From positions 54,413 through 118,412 of the forward strand of contig JAUNJE010000003.1 in the NCBI GenBank assembly GCA_030533415.1: a DNA stretch of 64,000 nucleotides, in the 5' to 3' direction. The DNA is from Eubacteriales bacterium (lineage in GTDB: Bacteria; Bacillota; Clostridia; Oscillospirales; Oscillospiraceae). Of this stretch, positions 17,700 to 26,023 are shown in pieces; the first letter of the stretch is position 1; every line of letters starts with the position of its first letter. Position numbers and translations under genes: made by a program. The notes below the pieces were generated by a model, which ran no database searches, had not been told where the DNA came from, and was given only the letters and a program-made list of their open reading frames with translations.

Positions 17700-17722
17700 C
17701 CCGGCCTGCACCGCAGGCCGGG
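17700..17722. terminator. Bidirectional terminator between uvrA and kinase-like gene
   Basis: 10-bp GC stem CCCGGCCTGC / GCAGGCCGGG with a 3-nt loop. A T-rich stretch follows on the plus strand (TACTTTTCTTTTT), although displaced by about 8 bases. Confidence 0.65.
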
Positions 17723-17729
17723 GAAACCC

Positions 17730-18797
17730 CTACTTTTCTTTTTCATAAATACTGACGGGCAGACAGCCGGACAGTTCGATCAGACCCTGGTCCCGGCCGC
17801 CGGTGATGTCCGTGAGCAGTGTATGCACCTGGGGCGTTTCATTCTGGCGGAGTTTCATCGTCATGGTGACCCGGGTGCCTTTTTCCCCGGGCTGGTCGAT
17901 CAGGACGGTGCCGCCGTGATGGGCAGCGGCGGCGCGGATCAGCACCATGCCCAGGCCGATGCCGTAGCGGCTGTCCTCAATAACAGGCTGGCGCAGGTAA
18001 CGGCTGAACACATTGCTGCGGACATTTTCGGCAATGCCGGAGCCGCTGTCCAGCACGCTGAGCTGCAAAATACTGCCCCGGCGGGTAAGCTTGGCGTCAA
18101 TGGTGCCGCCTTGGGGCATGAATTTGATGGCATTTGACAGAATGTTCAGCACGGCCCGTTCCATCTGCTGGGCGTCCACAAGCCCGTGAATTTCCTCTTG
18201 CAGCCCCTCGTAATGGATTTGGATTCCAATAGATGTCACCAGTGCTCCGGCCTTTTCAAAAATATCATCAAACACATGGCCCACATTCCGGGTTTCCTGC
18301 TGGGAGAAGGCTGGGCCGCGGCCGGCATCGGACATGTTGCCCAGGATGCGCTGCATTTGGTATAACCCCCGGCTCATGCGGGCCAGAAGACTGCTGACCT
18401 TGGCATCTCCGTCAGGAATGACGCGGGGGAGCAGGTTGTCGGTAATGGCGATCAGGTTATTCAGCGGCTCCCGCAGTTCCCGGGCGGCCAGGGCCATGGC
18501 CCGCAGCTCTCCCTGGTCGGATTCCTGGTCCAGGACGAAAACGTCCATGCCATCCATCCGGGTAACGGAGGCGCCGCATTCCTGCCCGGCAAGGGCCAGC
18601 TGCAAATACAGGCAGCCGCTTTCAAAGGCGGCGTATTCTTCCGCACCTGTAAGCAGCAGCGTTTGGATATCCGTGCCGGGAGCAAGGAACAGGCCTTCGG
18701 CGGCCTGGTTCAATTTTACGATTTTATTCTCTTTCACGCAAAATCCGGGGCGGATCATCAGATCCAGCATCCCGTATATTTCTTTTTGTTCTTCCAT
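17730..18797 (-). CDS. Histidine-kinase-like protein lacking the H-box histidine
   Basis: 355 residues, soluble, with no transmembrane segment. The N-terminal about 90 residues look PAS-like (FCVKENKIVKLNQAAEGLFL). A dimerisation-helix region follows in which the expected SHELRTPL phospho-acceptor motif reads ARELREPLNNL (about residues 108-118): His is replaced by Arg. The C-terminal HATPase_c domain looks intact: N box NILSNAIKFMPQGG, G1 DSGSGI, G2 RYGIGLGMVLIRAAAAHHGG. It may bind ATP but cannot autophosphorylate by the usual route. No response regulator is adjacent. ATG at 18797 follows GAGGAGG. Could be a pseudokinase, or an HATPase acting through a partner. Confidence 0.8.
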   Translation of the reverse strand: MEEQKEIYGMLDLMIRPGFCVKENKIVKLNQAAEGLFLAPGTDIQTLLLTGAEEYAAFESGCLYLQLALAGQECGASVTRMDGMDVFVLDQESDQGELRAMALAARELREPLNNLIAITDNLLPRVIPDGDAKVSSLLARMSRGLYQMQRILGNMSDAGRGPAFSQQETRNVGHVFDDIFEKAGALVTSIGIQIHYEGLQEEIHGLVDAQQMERAVLNILSNAIKFMPQGGTIDAKLTRRGSILQLSVLDSGSGIAENVRSNVFSRYLRQPVIEDSRYGIGLGMVLIRAAAAHHGGTVLIDQPGEKGTRVTMTMKLRQNETPQVHTLLTDITGGRDQGLIELSGCLPVSIYEKEK

Positions 18798-19005
18798 GAC
18801 GGTCCTCCTCACGCTTTCTAGCATGCGCAGAATGGGAGAAAACTTTCCCGGCGGGTTTCGACGTATATCTCTATTTTACCGGGAGTTGGAAAAAATAGCA
18901 AGGACTAATATTGATTTTTCGAAAAACCCTTGACTTTTGAGGCGTTGCCCGGTTCCTGAGCTGTCTCTGGGACGCTTACCGGAATGTTATATTATAGAGG
19001 TGAAA

Positions 19006-19707
19006 ATGATGGAAAAAGCTTCGATCCATAAAGGCCACAGGGAACGGCTGAAGCAGCGGTTTCTGGAAGAGGGCCTGGATAATTTTACGGATGTCCAGGT
19101 TTTGGAGCTGCTGCTGTTTTACGCAATTCCCCAGCGGGATACGAATCCCATTGCCCATGCCCTGCTGGATTATTTCGGCGGGCTGTCCCAGGTGCTGGAA
19201 GCCGGTGTGGAGGAACTGAAAAAGGTGCCGGGGATCAGTGACCATTCCGCCACGCTGCTGAGCCTGGTCACCCAAATCGCCCGCTACTATCAGGTGGACT
19301 GCGCCCAGAGGGTGGAATGCCTGACCAGTCTGGATGCCTGTGGGGCCTATCTAGTGCCCTATTTCTTTGGACGGAGCAAGGAAACGGTGTTCCTGCTGTG
19401 CCTGGACGCCAAGTGCAAGGTGCTCTGCTGCAGGGAAGTGGGAGAGGGCAGCGTCAACTCCGCCAGTATTTCCGTTCGAAAAATCGTGGAAACAGCGCTG
19501 GGGGCCAACGCTACCACCGTGGTTCTGGCCCACAACCATCCCAGCGGTGTGGCCCTGCCCTCGGAGGAGGATGTGCAGACCACATGGCGCGTTGCCGCGG
19601 CATTGAACGCGGTGGAAATCCATTTGGCCGACCATATTGTGGTGGCGGATGGGGACTATGTTTCCATGGCGCAGTCCGGCTACGAGATCGAGAAATCCCA
19701 GCACTAA
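19006..19707 (+). CDS. radC: RadC-family (JAB/MPN domain) DNA repair-associated protein
   Basis: 233 residues. An N-terminal helix-hairpin-helix-like UPF0758 part (VLELLLFYAIPQRDTNPIAHALL and KVPGISDHSATLL) precedes a JAB1/MPN metalloprotease-like domain with the metal motif LAHNHPSGVALPSEEDVQTT (about 171-190). RadC is widespread, but its role in repair is disputed. Two adjacent ATGs (19006 and 19009) follow AGAGGTG; the first is used here. The stop codon TAA is the first triplet of the second copy of the 174-bp repeat, and uvrB follows the repeat. Confidence 0.93.
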   Translation: MMEKASIHKGHRERLKQRFLEEGLDNFTDVQVLELLLFYAIPQRDTNPIAHALLDYFGGLSQVLEAGVEELKKVPGISDHSATLLSLVTQIARYYQVDCAQRVECLTSLDACGAYLVPYFFGRSKETVFLLCLDAKCKVLCCREVGEGSVNSASISVRKIVETALGANATTVVLAHNHPSGVALPSEEDVQTTWRVAAALNAVEIHLADHIVVADGDYVSMAQSGYEIEKSQH

Positions 19708-19878
19708 TACTGATATTCCATTAAAAAGTTTCATTCGCAAGAATTGAACTTTTTAATAGGAAGATCAAAATGAGACGGGTTTTCGTGATTTTCTATCTCA
19801 AAAATCACGAAAACGGCAACGCCGTCAGGCGGTGCCTTCTTTATAAAAAGGAAACATTTTTATAAAGAAACAGTATAA
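19705..19878. repeat. 174-bp four-hairpin interspersed repeat, copy 2
   Basis: Co-linear with 3359-3532, identical length, 9 substitutions. It begins exactly at the radC stop codon and ends 10 bases before the uvrB start, so uvrB's leader consists almost wholly of this element. Substitutions relative to copy 1 lie mainly in loops and linkers; the 14-bp stems H2 and (except its innermost pair) H4 are unchanged. Confidence 0.85.
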
Positions 19879-19888
19879 GGAGACGAAT

Positions 19889-21853
19889 ATGGACAAATTC
19901 AAGCTTGTATCTGATTATAAGCCCTCCGGCGACCAGCCGGAGGCCATTGCCGGCCTTGTCAACGGCGTGAACTGGGGCCTGCGGGAGCAGACCTTGCTGG
20001 GTGTCACCGGTTCCGGCAAAACCTTCACCATGGCTTCGGTGATCGAGAAGCTGAACCGTCCTACCCTGGTGCTGGCCCATAATAAAACCCTGGCGGCCCA
20101 GCTGTGCAGTGAGTTCCGGGAGTTTTTCCCGGAAAACGCGGTGGAGTATTTCATCTCCTACTATGATTACTACCAGCCAGAGGCCTACATTGCCCACACG
20201 GATACCTATATTGAGAAGGATGCTTCCGTCAATGAGGAGATCGACCGCCTGCGCCACAGCGCCACCTCCGCCCTGTTTGAGCGGCGGGATGTGATCGTGG
20301 TGTCCTCCGTCAGCTGCCTGTATGGCCTGGGCGACCCCATCGACTATAAGAGCATGGTCATTTCCCTGCGGGCCGGGCAGGAGTATCCGTTGGACAGCAT
20401 TCTGAAAAAGCTGACGGAGATCCGCTATGAGCGCAACGATCTGGATTTTTCCCGAAACAAATTCCGCCTGCGGGGAGATACGCTGGAAATCTACCCCGCC
20501 TATTGGTCGGGTCGGGCCATCCGGGTGGAATTTTTTGGCGACGAGGTGGACCGAATCAGCGAAATCAACGCTGTTTCCGGCATTGCCGAGCGGTTTTTGG
20601 ACCATGTGGCCATCTATCCCGCCAGCCACTATGTGGCGTCCCGGGAGAAGCTTCAGCGGGCCATGCTGGAGATTCAGCGGGAATGCGATGAGCAGGTGGC
20701 CTGGTTCCGGGCCAATGACAAGCTGATCGAGGCCCAGCGCATTGCCCAGCGGGCGGCGTATGATCTGGAAATGCTGACGGAGATCGGTTTCTGCAACGGC
20801 ATCGAGAACTATTCCCGGGTGATTCAGGGCCGTGCCCCCGGCACGCCGCCGACCACGCTGCTGGACTATTTCCCCGAGGACTTCCTTATGTTCATCGATG
20901 AAAGCCATGTCACCCTGCCCCAGTGCCGGGCGATGTATGCCGGAGACCGGAGCCGCAAGGACGCGCTGGTAAACTATGGCTTCCGCCTGCCCTCGGCTTA
21001 CGACAACCGTCCCCTGAATTTTACGGAATTTGACCGGAAAATCAACCAGGTCATCTATGTCTCCGCCACGCCCGCCGAGTATGAGCGCACCCGCTCGGGA
21101 CAGACGGTGGAGCAGGTGATCCGTCCCACAGGCCTGCTGGACCCGGAGGTGGAGGTACGCCCCATCGACGGACAGATCGATGACCTGATCGGGGAGATCA
21201 ACGCCCGGTCCGCAAAGGATGAGCGGGTCCTCGTGACCACGCTGACCAAGAAAATGGCGGAGGACCTGACGGTCTACCTGCAAAAAGCGGGAATCAAGGT
21301 ACGCTACATGCACTCCGACATCGGCGCCATGGAGCGGATGGAAATCATCCGTGACCTGCGTATGGCAAAGTTCGATGTGCTGGTGGGCATCAACCTGCTG
21401 CGGGAGGGACTGGATCTGCCGGAGGTCAGCCTGGTGGCCATTCTGGACGCGGATAAGGAAGGCTTTCTTCGCAGTGAGACCAGCCTGATCCAGACCATCG
21501 GCCGTGCCGCCCGAAATGCCGGGGGCAAGGTCGTCATGTATGCCGATACGGTGACGCCCTCCATGCGGGCGGCTATGGATGAAACCGCCCGGCGGCGGGA
21601 AATCCAGGACGCTTACAATAAAGCCCATGGGATTGTTCCCCAAACCGTCATCAAGTCCGTCCGCGACCTGATTGAGATATCCTCTCCCGCCGCCGAACGG
21701 AAGGGAAGAACCGGCGTGAAGATGACGAAGGTGGAAAAGGAGAAGGAGATCGCCCGTCTGGAAAAGCAGATGAAGGAAGCGGCCCGGATGATGGAATACG
21801 AATACGCCGCTGTTCTGCGTGACCAGATCATCGAGCTGCGGGGAAACGGGTGA
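19889..21853 (+). CDS. uvrB: Excinuclease ABC subunit B
   Basis: Damage-verifying helicase-like subunit of excision repair. 654 residues. Motifs: DQPEAIAGL, Walker [13 protein letters not shown] (about 38-49), the beta-hairpin region [11 protein letters not shown] (about 91-101), DESHVTLPQ, helicase motif V-VI region [11 protein letters not shown], and a C-terminal UVR motif (about 620-654, [22 protein letters not shown]) for UvrC contact. ATG follows AAGGAGACGAAT, which begins right after the repeat. No sigma-A promoter was found in the gap, so expression may come from radC transcription through the repeat. Confidence 0.97.
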   Translation: MDKFKLVSDYKPSGDQPEAIAGLVNGVNWGLREQTLLGVTGSGKTFTMASVIEKLNRPTLVLAHNKTLAAQLCSEFREFFPENAVEYFISYYDYYQPEAYIAHTDTYIEKDASVNEEIDRLRHSATSALFERRDVIVVSSVSCLYGLGDPIDYKSMVISLRAGQEYPLDSILKKLTEIRYERNDLDFSRNKFRLRGDTLEIYPAYWSGRAIRVEFFGDEVDRISEINAVSGIAERFLDHVAIYPASHYVASREKLQRAMLEIQRECDEQVAWFRANDKLIEAQRIAQRAAYDLEMLTEIGFCNGIENYSRVIQGRAPGTPPTTLLDYFPEDFLMFIDESHVTLPQCRAMYAGDRSRKDALVNYGFRLPSAYDNRPLNFTEFDRKINQVIYVSATPAEYERTRSGQTVEQVIRPTGLLDPEVEVRPIDGQIDDLIGEINARSAKDERVLVTTLTKKMAEDLTVYLQKAGIKVRYMHSDIGAMERMEIIRDLRMAKFDVLVGINLLREGLDLPEVSLVAILDADKEGFLRSETSLIQTIGRAARNAGGKVVMYADTVTPSMRAAMDETARRREIQDAYNKAHGIVPQTVIKSVRDLIEISSPAAERKGRTGVKMTKVEKEKEIARLEKQMKEAARMMEYEYAAVLRDQIIELRGNG

Positions 21854-21886
21854 AAAAGGAATCGGGCAAACGGTAATAGGAAATGA

Positions 21887-21934
21887 ACAAGCGCTGCCGT
21901 ACCGGATTTGTCCGGAATGGCGGCGCTTGTTTTG
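21887..21934 (+). terminator. Terminator of uvrB
   Basis: Long hairpin with outer stem ACAAGCGC / GCGCTTGT and inner pairing through CCG/CGG, followed by TTTTGG. Confidence 0.75.
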
Positions 21935-21967
21935 GTACGGGGCTACGATAAAAACAATGAAAGGAAT

Positions 21968-21993
21968 GTGCGCCGGGAAGCTCCCCGGCGCAC
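21968..21993 (-). terminator. Terminator of gene 22002-24002
   Basis: 10-bp GC stem GTGCGCCGGG / CCCGGCGCAC just beyond the stop codon, followed on the minus strand by ATTCCTTTC. Confidence 0.65.
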
Positions 21994-22001
21994 GATAAGG
22001 T

Positions 22002-24002
22002 TTAAGCGTTGGGCACAGTGCCGCGCAGATTCACGTCCAGAATCGCGGCGCAGTCGAACATGCCGGTGAACCAGCTGGAATTGTAGGCCATGGTTTTGCC
22101 GGTGACCATCAGGCGGTTCTGACGGACATAGTTGCTTCTGACTTCGGTGTAGGCTTCGTTGCCGTTGGAAACGAAGTAACGGAAGCCGCTGGAGTACATA
22201 ATGTTGAAGGCATTGCCGGTGCCGTAATCCGTGATGTTGCTTTCTTGGGCAAAGACAAAGGTATCCACGCTGCCGATGACAGGGACAATCTGAGAGGTCC
22301 AGCTCTGCAAATCTGCCTGGATCTGGTTCGCGTTTTTCTGGCTGTAATCTTCGTTGTTGTAGGAGTAGCAGGCCAAGGTATATCCCTTATCCCGCAGGGC
22401 CTGGACGATTTGCTTGGCGCCGGCGACCTGCTCGTCGTAATAGGTTTGTCCCTTGGTGGAAACATTGCTGGTGTTGATGCGGTAGCCAAAGATGCCCTCA
22501 TAGCCGCAGACTGCCAGTATTGCCCGGGCACCCCGGTAGGAGAAATCGGGATGCTCCTTGATAAAGCTTTCCAGAATGGGCACCAGGTCGTAGTCACCCA
22601 CCAGTGTGTTGCCGGAGGCGTCCACATATTCCGCCTTGATGTCGCCGTTGCCATCCAGCACCAGCTTGCTGGCAAAGCCCTTGCCGCCGGCATCGGGCAC
22701 ACCGTCGCCGTTACCGTCCACCATGTAGTTGAAGTAGTTGACCAATGTTTCGGTGAGCATGAACGGCTTTTTGCCCTCAGGAAGGTAAATGGACTCCGTG
22801 AGAATCTGGTCGCTGTTCAGTACGGCAAAGCTGTCAAAGTCCACCAGCACATAACCGTTGTTGTACAGGTCGTTGAGGATTTTTTTGAATTCCGAAGTGC
22901 TGACAAAATTTTTGTTGTATTTGGCTGCGAGGCCGCCTTCTCCGGTATCCGCATAGGCCCGGACGGGATCTTCAAGCAGCAAGTGGAAGCTCAGGTTTTT
23001 GATGGCGTTGGGGTCGTTGTGGGTCACCAGATTGTCCTGGATGGTGGCATATTCCGCACGCACTTGCACCATATCGGAATAATTGCTCATATCAGGGAAG
23101 GAATCCAGCAGGTCAATGGCTTCCTGGTAATTGTATCCGGCGGCCAGCAACGCGGCCTCAGACAGGATGCGGTCATGCTCCTGCTCAGCCAGAGCCGCGG
23201 CACTGATAGAGGAATCCTGGCGGCTCTGCTCGTTGTTTTTGTCAATCTTGTACTGGGAGATGGAGTTGGAAATGGCGCCGATGACGAAGGACAGCACCAG
23301 AATCAGGCACAGGCAGGCAATGATGGGGGGCAGATAGACCTCCTTAAATATCTGCGCTTTGCTCTTCCTGCGGCGGCGCCGGGGATTGTTGGGATCCTGC
23401 GGCTCCTCCTGCAGGCTCTTGTCCATCAGGGGCGCGAAGTACAGGTCATAGAACTTGGTGAAAATATTGGGGCCGGCAGGTTTGGCAGGCTTACGCTCCT
23501 TCGGCTTCCTGCGGGGTCTGGGGGACTTGGGTTTTTCCTCAGACCCGTCCTCAAGGTCCGCCTGGTCCGTAAAATCCTCTTCCGAATAATCCGTGTTTCT
23601 GCTCATGTCTATCTCCTCGGATTCTGCATCATCGGGAAACTCCGGCGCGTCGTCCCAGTCCTTCTCGTCAGGGAAGCCGGGGTCTTCTTCATCGGCCAAA
23701 TCCGACCCGTCCAAAGCTTCGTAGTTCTCTTCCGCATCCGGTTCCGCTTCGTCACCCAAATTCAGAAAATCGTCCAGATCCATGTCCAGGTCAAAGTCTC
23801 CGGACAAATCCGCGCCATCGGCAGAGGCGGCGGAATCTTCTCCGCTTTCCTCATCGGCCCGGGGGGATAGCCCCAGTTCCTCGTCGGAGAACTGGGAAAG
23901 GTCGATATTTTCATCGGATTCCTCGGACCCCAAGAACGCTTTGGGATCGAAACCGAATTCTTTTTCGTAGTCGAAATCGATGTCGAAATCATTCTTACCC
24001 AT
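22002..24002 (-). CDS. Acidic-tailed membrane protein with degenerate polysaccharide-deacetylase-like domain
   Basis: 666 residues. Residues 1-165 are very acidic cytoplasmic low complexity (Asp/Glu/Ser); 165-225 are basic and Pro-rich (PRPRRKPKERKPAKPAG); one transmembrane helix (about 228-252) is followed by a coiled-coil stalk and an extracellular domain. That domain resembles a group of clostridial polysaccharide-deacetylase-family proteins (HPDFSYRGARAILAVCGYEGIFGYRIN). Where those, as I recall them, have an Asp-Asp motif and an HSxxH metal motif, this protein has MLTETLVNYFNYM and ACYSYNNEDYS, so the zinc site appears lost. It is therefore likely a binding or structural protein rather than an active enzyme. 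ATG preceded by GGTAGGGA. Monocistronic. Confidence 0.65.
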   Translation of the reverse strand: MGKNDFDIDFDYEKEFGFDPKAFLGSEESDENIDLSQFSDEELGLSPRADEESGEDSAASADGADLSGDFDLDMDLDDFLNLGDEAEPDAEENYEALDGSDLADEEDPGFPDEKDWDDAPEFPDDAESEEIDMSRNTDYSEEDFTDQADLEDGSEEKPKSPRPRRKPKERKPAKPAGPNIFTKFYDLYFAPLMDKSLQEEPQDPNNPRRRRRKSKAQIFKEVYLPPIIACLCLILVLSFVIGAISNSISQYKIDKNNEQSRQDSSISAAALAEQEHDRILSEAALLAAGYNYQEAIDLLDSFPDMSNYSDMVQVRAEYATIQDNLVTHNDPNAIKNLSFHLLLEDPVRAYADTGEGGLAAKYNKNFVSTSEFKKILNDLYNNGYVLVDFDSFAVLNSDQILTESIYLPEGKKPFMLTETLVNYFNYMVDGNGDGVPDAGGKGFASKLVLDGNGDIKAEYVDASGNTLVGDYDLVPILESFIKEHPDFSYRGARAILAVCGYEGIFGYRINTSNVSTKGQTYYDEQVAGAKQIVQALRDKGYTLACYSYNNEDYSQKNANQIQADLQSWTSQIVPVIGSVDTFVFAQESNITDYGTGNAFNIMYSSGFRYFVSNGNEAYTEVRSNYVRQNRLMVTGKTMAYNSSWFTGMFDCAAILDVNLRGTVPNA

Positions 24003-24113
24003 TGTACATCCCTACCTTCATGGTATAGTCAGTATTATTGTATCATTGCAAAATCAAAAAAGCAAGAACAATTGGAGGAAATGCAAAAAAAAGCGGGGGC
24101 TGTCGAAGGAAAA

Positions 24114-24137
24114 TCTCCGCCGGCCACCCGGCGGAGA
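24114..24137 (-). terminator. Terminator of XRE/LiaF-like regulator
   Basis: Perfect 10-bp stem TCTCCGCCGG / CCGGCGGAGA with a 4-nt loop, followed on the minus strand by TTTTCC. Confidence 0.75.
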
Positions 24138-24191
24138 CGAAACATCATACTATTTCTTATTAGAAAGGTTGAAAACCTTTTTGAATCGGTA

Positions 24192-25244
24192 TCAGATATA
24201 TTGAATGACAATTTCTCCAAAGCTGGCATTGCATTCCAGATAGACCATTGTTTCCGCGTTGGGATCCGGGGCGCCCTTGATCTGCACGTCGGCAAAGGCT
24301 GTGCTGGTTTCGGGCTTTGCGCAGCAGCTTTTGGGAATCAGCAGGTTCAGTGTGCCAAAGGAGCAGCCAAGACCAATATGGCTTTGGTCCGCAATCTCCT
24401 GGCATCCGCTTAAGTCCGCCGTCAGTTCGCCGAAGCTGACCTCCGCTGTGCCGCCGGACATCCGGGGAAGCTGGATCAGATAGTAGTTTTCCCCGAAGAC
24501 GGTGGAGCATTCAAAAATTTCTGCTTCGCATTTGCAATAGTTTTTCTCGGATTTTTCCAGGGAATGGCCGTTGTGCATCACATGAAAGGCTCCCTTTTTC
24601 GGCTTGCGCAGGGCGTCCACCAACAGGCTCAGGCCGAACAGCAGCAGGAAAACGGGGAGCAGCCATCCCATATCCCGCACAAAAGGATCGATGTGAAAAT
24701 AGTTCAGTAGCGTAAAGGCGCCGAACAGACCGCAGCCCAGGCGAAAAAAGGAGAATTTTGGATACAGTCCAAACAGGCCGAAGGTCAACAGTCCGGAACG
24801 CCATAGGATGCCCCAGAGATTTGCATGCGGGTGAAACAGATAGGATATCAGCAGAAGAACGCCGGAAACCAGCACCCACAGGGCAAAGCCGAGGCTGCTT
24901 TTTCTCCCCCCGTCCCACTGAAATTCCCACTTGCCGTTTTGATAGCGCAGGCCGTTGGATTCTGGGGCGTCTTCTTCCGCGCTGACGATTTCGGCGGGAT
25001 GCGCTTTCTCCGTGACGGTTTCGGCCGGATGTACTTCCTTCTTTTCCAGGCCCAGCAGCTCGTCGGTGGAGCTGTCGAAGATCTCCGCCAGCTTGGGCAG
25101 CGTGGTGATATCGGGGCAGGACTGGTCATTTTCCCACTTGCTCACCGCCTGGGCGGTGACGCCCAGCAGCTCCGCCAGACGGTCCTGGGTCATTCCCAGC
25201 CGCTTTCGGTGGGAGACGATGCGCTTGCCTAAAGTCTCTTCCAT
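24192..25244 (-). CDS. XRE-family membrane regulator with LiaF-like C-terminal domain
   Basis: 350 residues. Residues 1-65 are a helix-turn-helix of the XRE/Cro-cI type (MTQDRLAELLGVTAQAVSKWENDQSCPDITTLPKLAEIF). After an acidic linker come about four transmembrane segments (about 115-215). The C-terminal about 115 residues (YCKCEAEIFECSTVFGENYY through GEIVIQYI) form repeated beta strands like the C-terminal domain of LiaF-type envelope-stress proteins. A one-component membrane-bound sensor-regulator is the obvious reading. ATG preceded by AAGGAGT. The gene is divergent from the LURP-luxS-mtnN operon; two copies of a 15-bp palindrome lie between them and are candidate operators. Confidence 0.8.
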   Translation of the reverse strand: MEETLGKRIVSHRKRLGMTQDRLAELLGVTAQAVSKWENDQSCPDITTLPKLAEIFDSSTDELLGLEKKEVHPAETVTEKAHPAEIVSAEEDAPESNGLRYQNGKWEFQWDGGRKSSLGFALWVLVSGVLLLISYLFHPHANLWGILWRSGLLTFGLFGLYPKFSFFRLGCGLFGAFTLLNYFHIDPFVRDMGWLLPVFLLLFGLSLLVDALRKPKKGAFHVMHNGHSLEKSEKNYCKCEAEIFECSTVFGENYYLIQLPRMSGGTAEVSFGELTADLSGCQEIADQSHIGLGCSFGTLNLLIPKSCCAKPETSTAFADVQIKGAPDPNAETMVYLECNASFGEIVIQYI

Positions 25245-25358
25245 AGGAAACTCCTTCCATTGTCAAAAAATGTTGGACAGCTGTCTGATGGGACTATCAT
25301 GCCATAAAATGCGGAAAAAAGCTATCAAATGTTTGTTAAGATGGGGAATTTTTTGCCG

Positions 25359-25395
25359 CAACCGCTGGTTGAGGGGCGCACAACCGTCGGTTGAG
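25359..25395. promoter_or_regulatory. Paired palindromic operator candidates
   Basis: CAACCGCTGGTTGAG at 25359-25373 and CAACCGTCGGTTGAG at 25381-25395. Each holds the palindrome CAACCGNNGGTTG, they are in the same orientation, and they repeat at exactly 22 bp, two helical turns. They end 11 bases before the -35 of the LURP-luxS-mtnN promoter and lie in the divergent intergenic region. Confidence 0.6.
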
Positions 25396-25406
25396 AAGCT
25401 TTTTTC

Positions 25407-25435
25407 TTGCAAAGAGGGGGACTGTGTGCTATGAT
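25407..25435 (+). promoter_or_regulatory. Promoter of LURP-luxS-mtnN operon
   Basis: -35 TTGCAA (25407-25412), 17-bp spacer, -10 TATGAT (25430-25435), giving an approximately 90-base leader. Confidence 0.65.
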
Positions 25436-25532
25436 TAGCTGTAAAGGCTCCGCTTCACGGACCGCGTCAAATGCTTTCCTTTTTGGGGATGCCGGGCGCG
25501 GCATGGATATTTCATCAAAGGAGGCGTATACC

Positions 25533-26012
25533 ATGCAGTTATGTATCCGGCAGCGTGTGTTTTCCTGGACGGACAGCTATGATGTGTATGACGAGACAGG
25601 GGAAGCACGCTATGAAGTCAGGGCGGAGTTTTTCTCCCTCAGCCATCAGATCCATGTGTATGACAAGCGCACAGGGCGGGAGGTCGGCTCCATCCATGAA
25701 AAGCTCTTTACCCTGCTGCCCCAGTTTGAGATCGTCATTGACGGCAGGGTGCAGGGCGTGATCCGCAAGGCGTTCACGTTCCTCAGGCCCCGCTATGAGG
25801 TGGATTTCCGGGGCTGGGATGTGGAGGGCGATTTCCTGGGCTGGGACTACCGGGTGAGCCAGGGAGGCCTGACGGTCATGTCCATTTCCAAGGAAATTTT
25901 CAATTGGAGCGACACCTATGTCCTGCGCTACAGCAATCCGGCCAACGAAATGCCCGGACTGCTGCTGGTCCTGGCCATTGACGCCGCCAATTGCAGCCAA
26001 AATAATCATTGA
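25533..26012 (+). CDS. LURP-one-related (YxjI-like) protein
   Basis: 159 residues, an all-beta soluble protein of the LURP-one/YxjI superfamily (tubby-like fold), of unknown function in bacteria. Typical features: QRVFSWTDSYDVYDETGEARYEVRAEFFSL at the start, the middle HVYDKRTGREVGSIHEKLFTLLPQFEI and the RPRYEVDFRGWDVEGDFLGWDYRV repeat, then IFNWSDTYVLRY. ATG at 25533 follows AAAGGAGG at 8 bases; in-frame upstream codons lack a ribosome site. Its stop codon overlaps the ribosome site of luxS, so the two are one transcript. Why a LURP-one protein accompanies the methyl-cycle genes is not known. Confidence 0.8.
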   Translation: MQLCIRQRVFSWTDSYDVYDETGEARYEVRAEFFSLSHQIHVYDKRTGREVGSIHEKLFTLLPQFEIVIDGRVQGVIRKAFTFLRPRYEVDFRGWDVEGDFLGWDYRVSQGGLTVMSISKEIFNWSDTYVLRYSNPANEMPGLLLVLAIDAANCSQNNH

Positions 26013-26023
26013 GGTTTGATATT

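Noticed and set aside
15315-17711. A 798-codon open frame antisense to uvrA
   Set aside because: Shadow of uvrA's codon bias; uvrA on the other strand is unambiguous.
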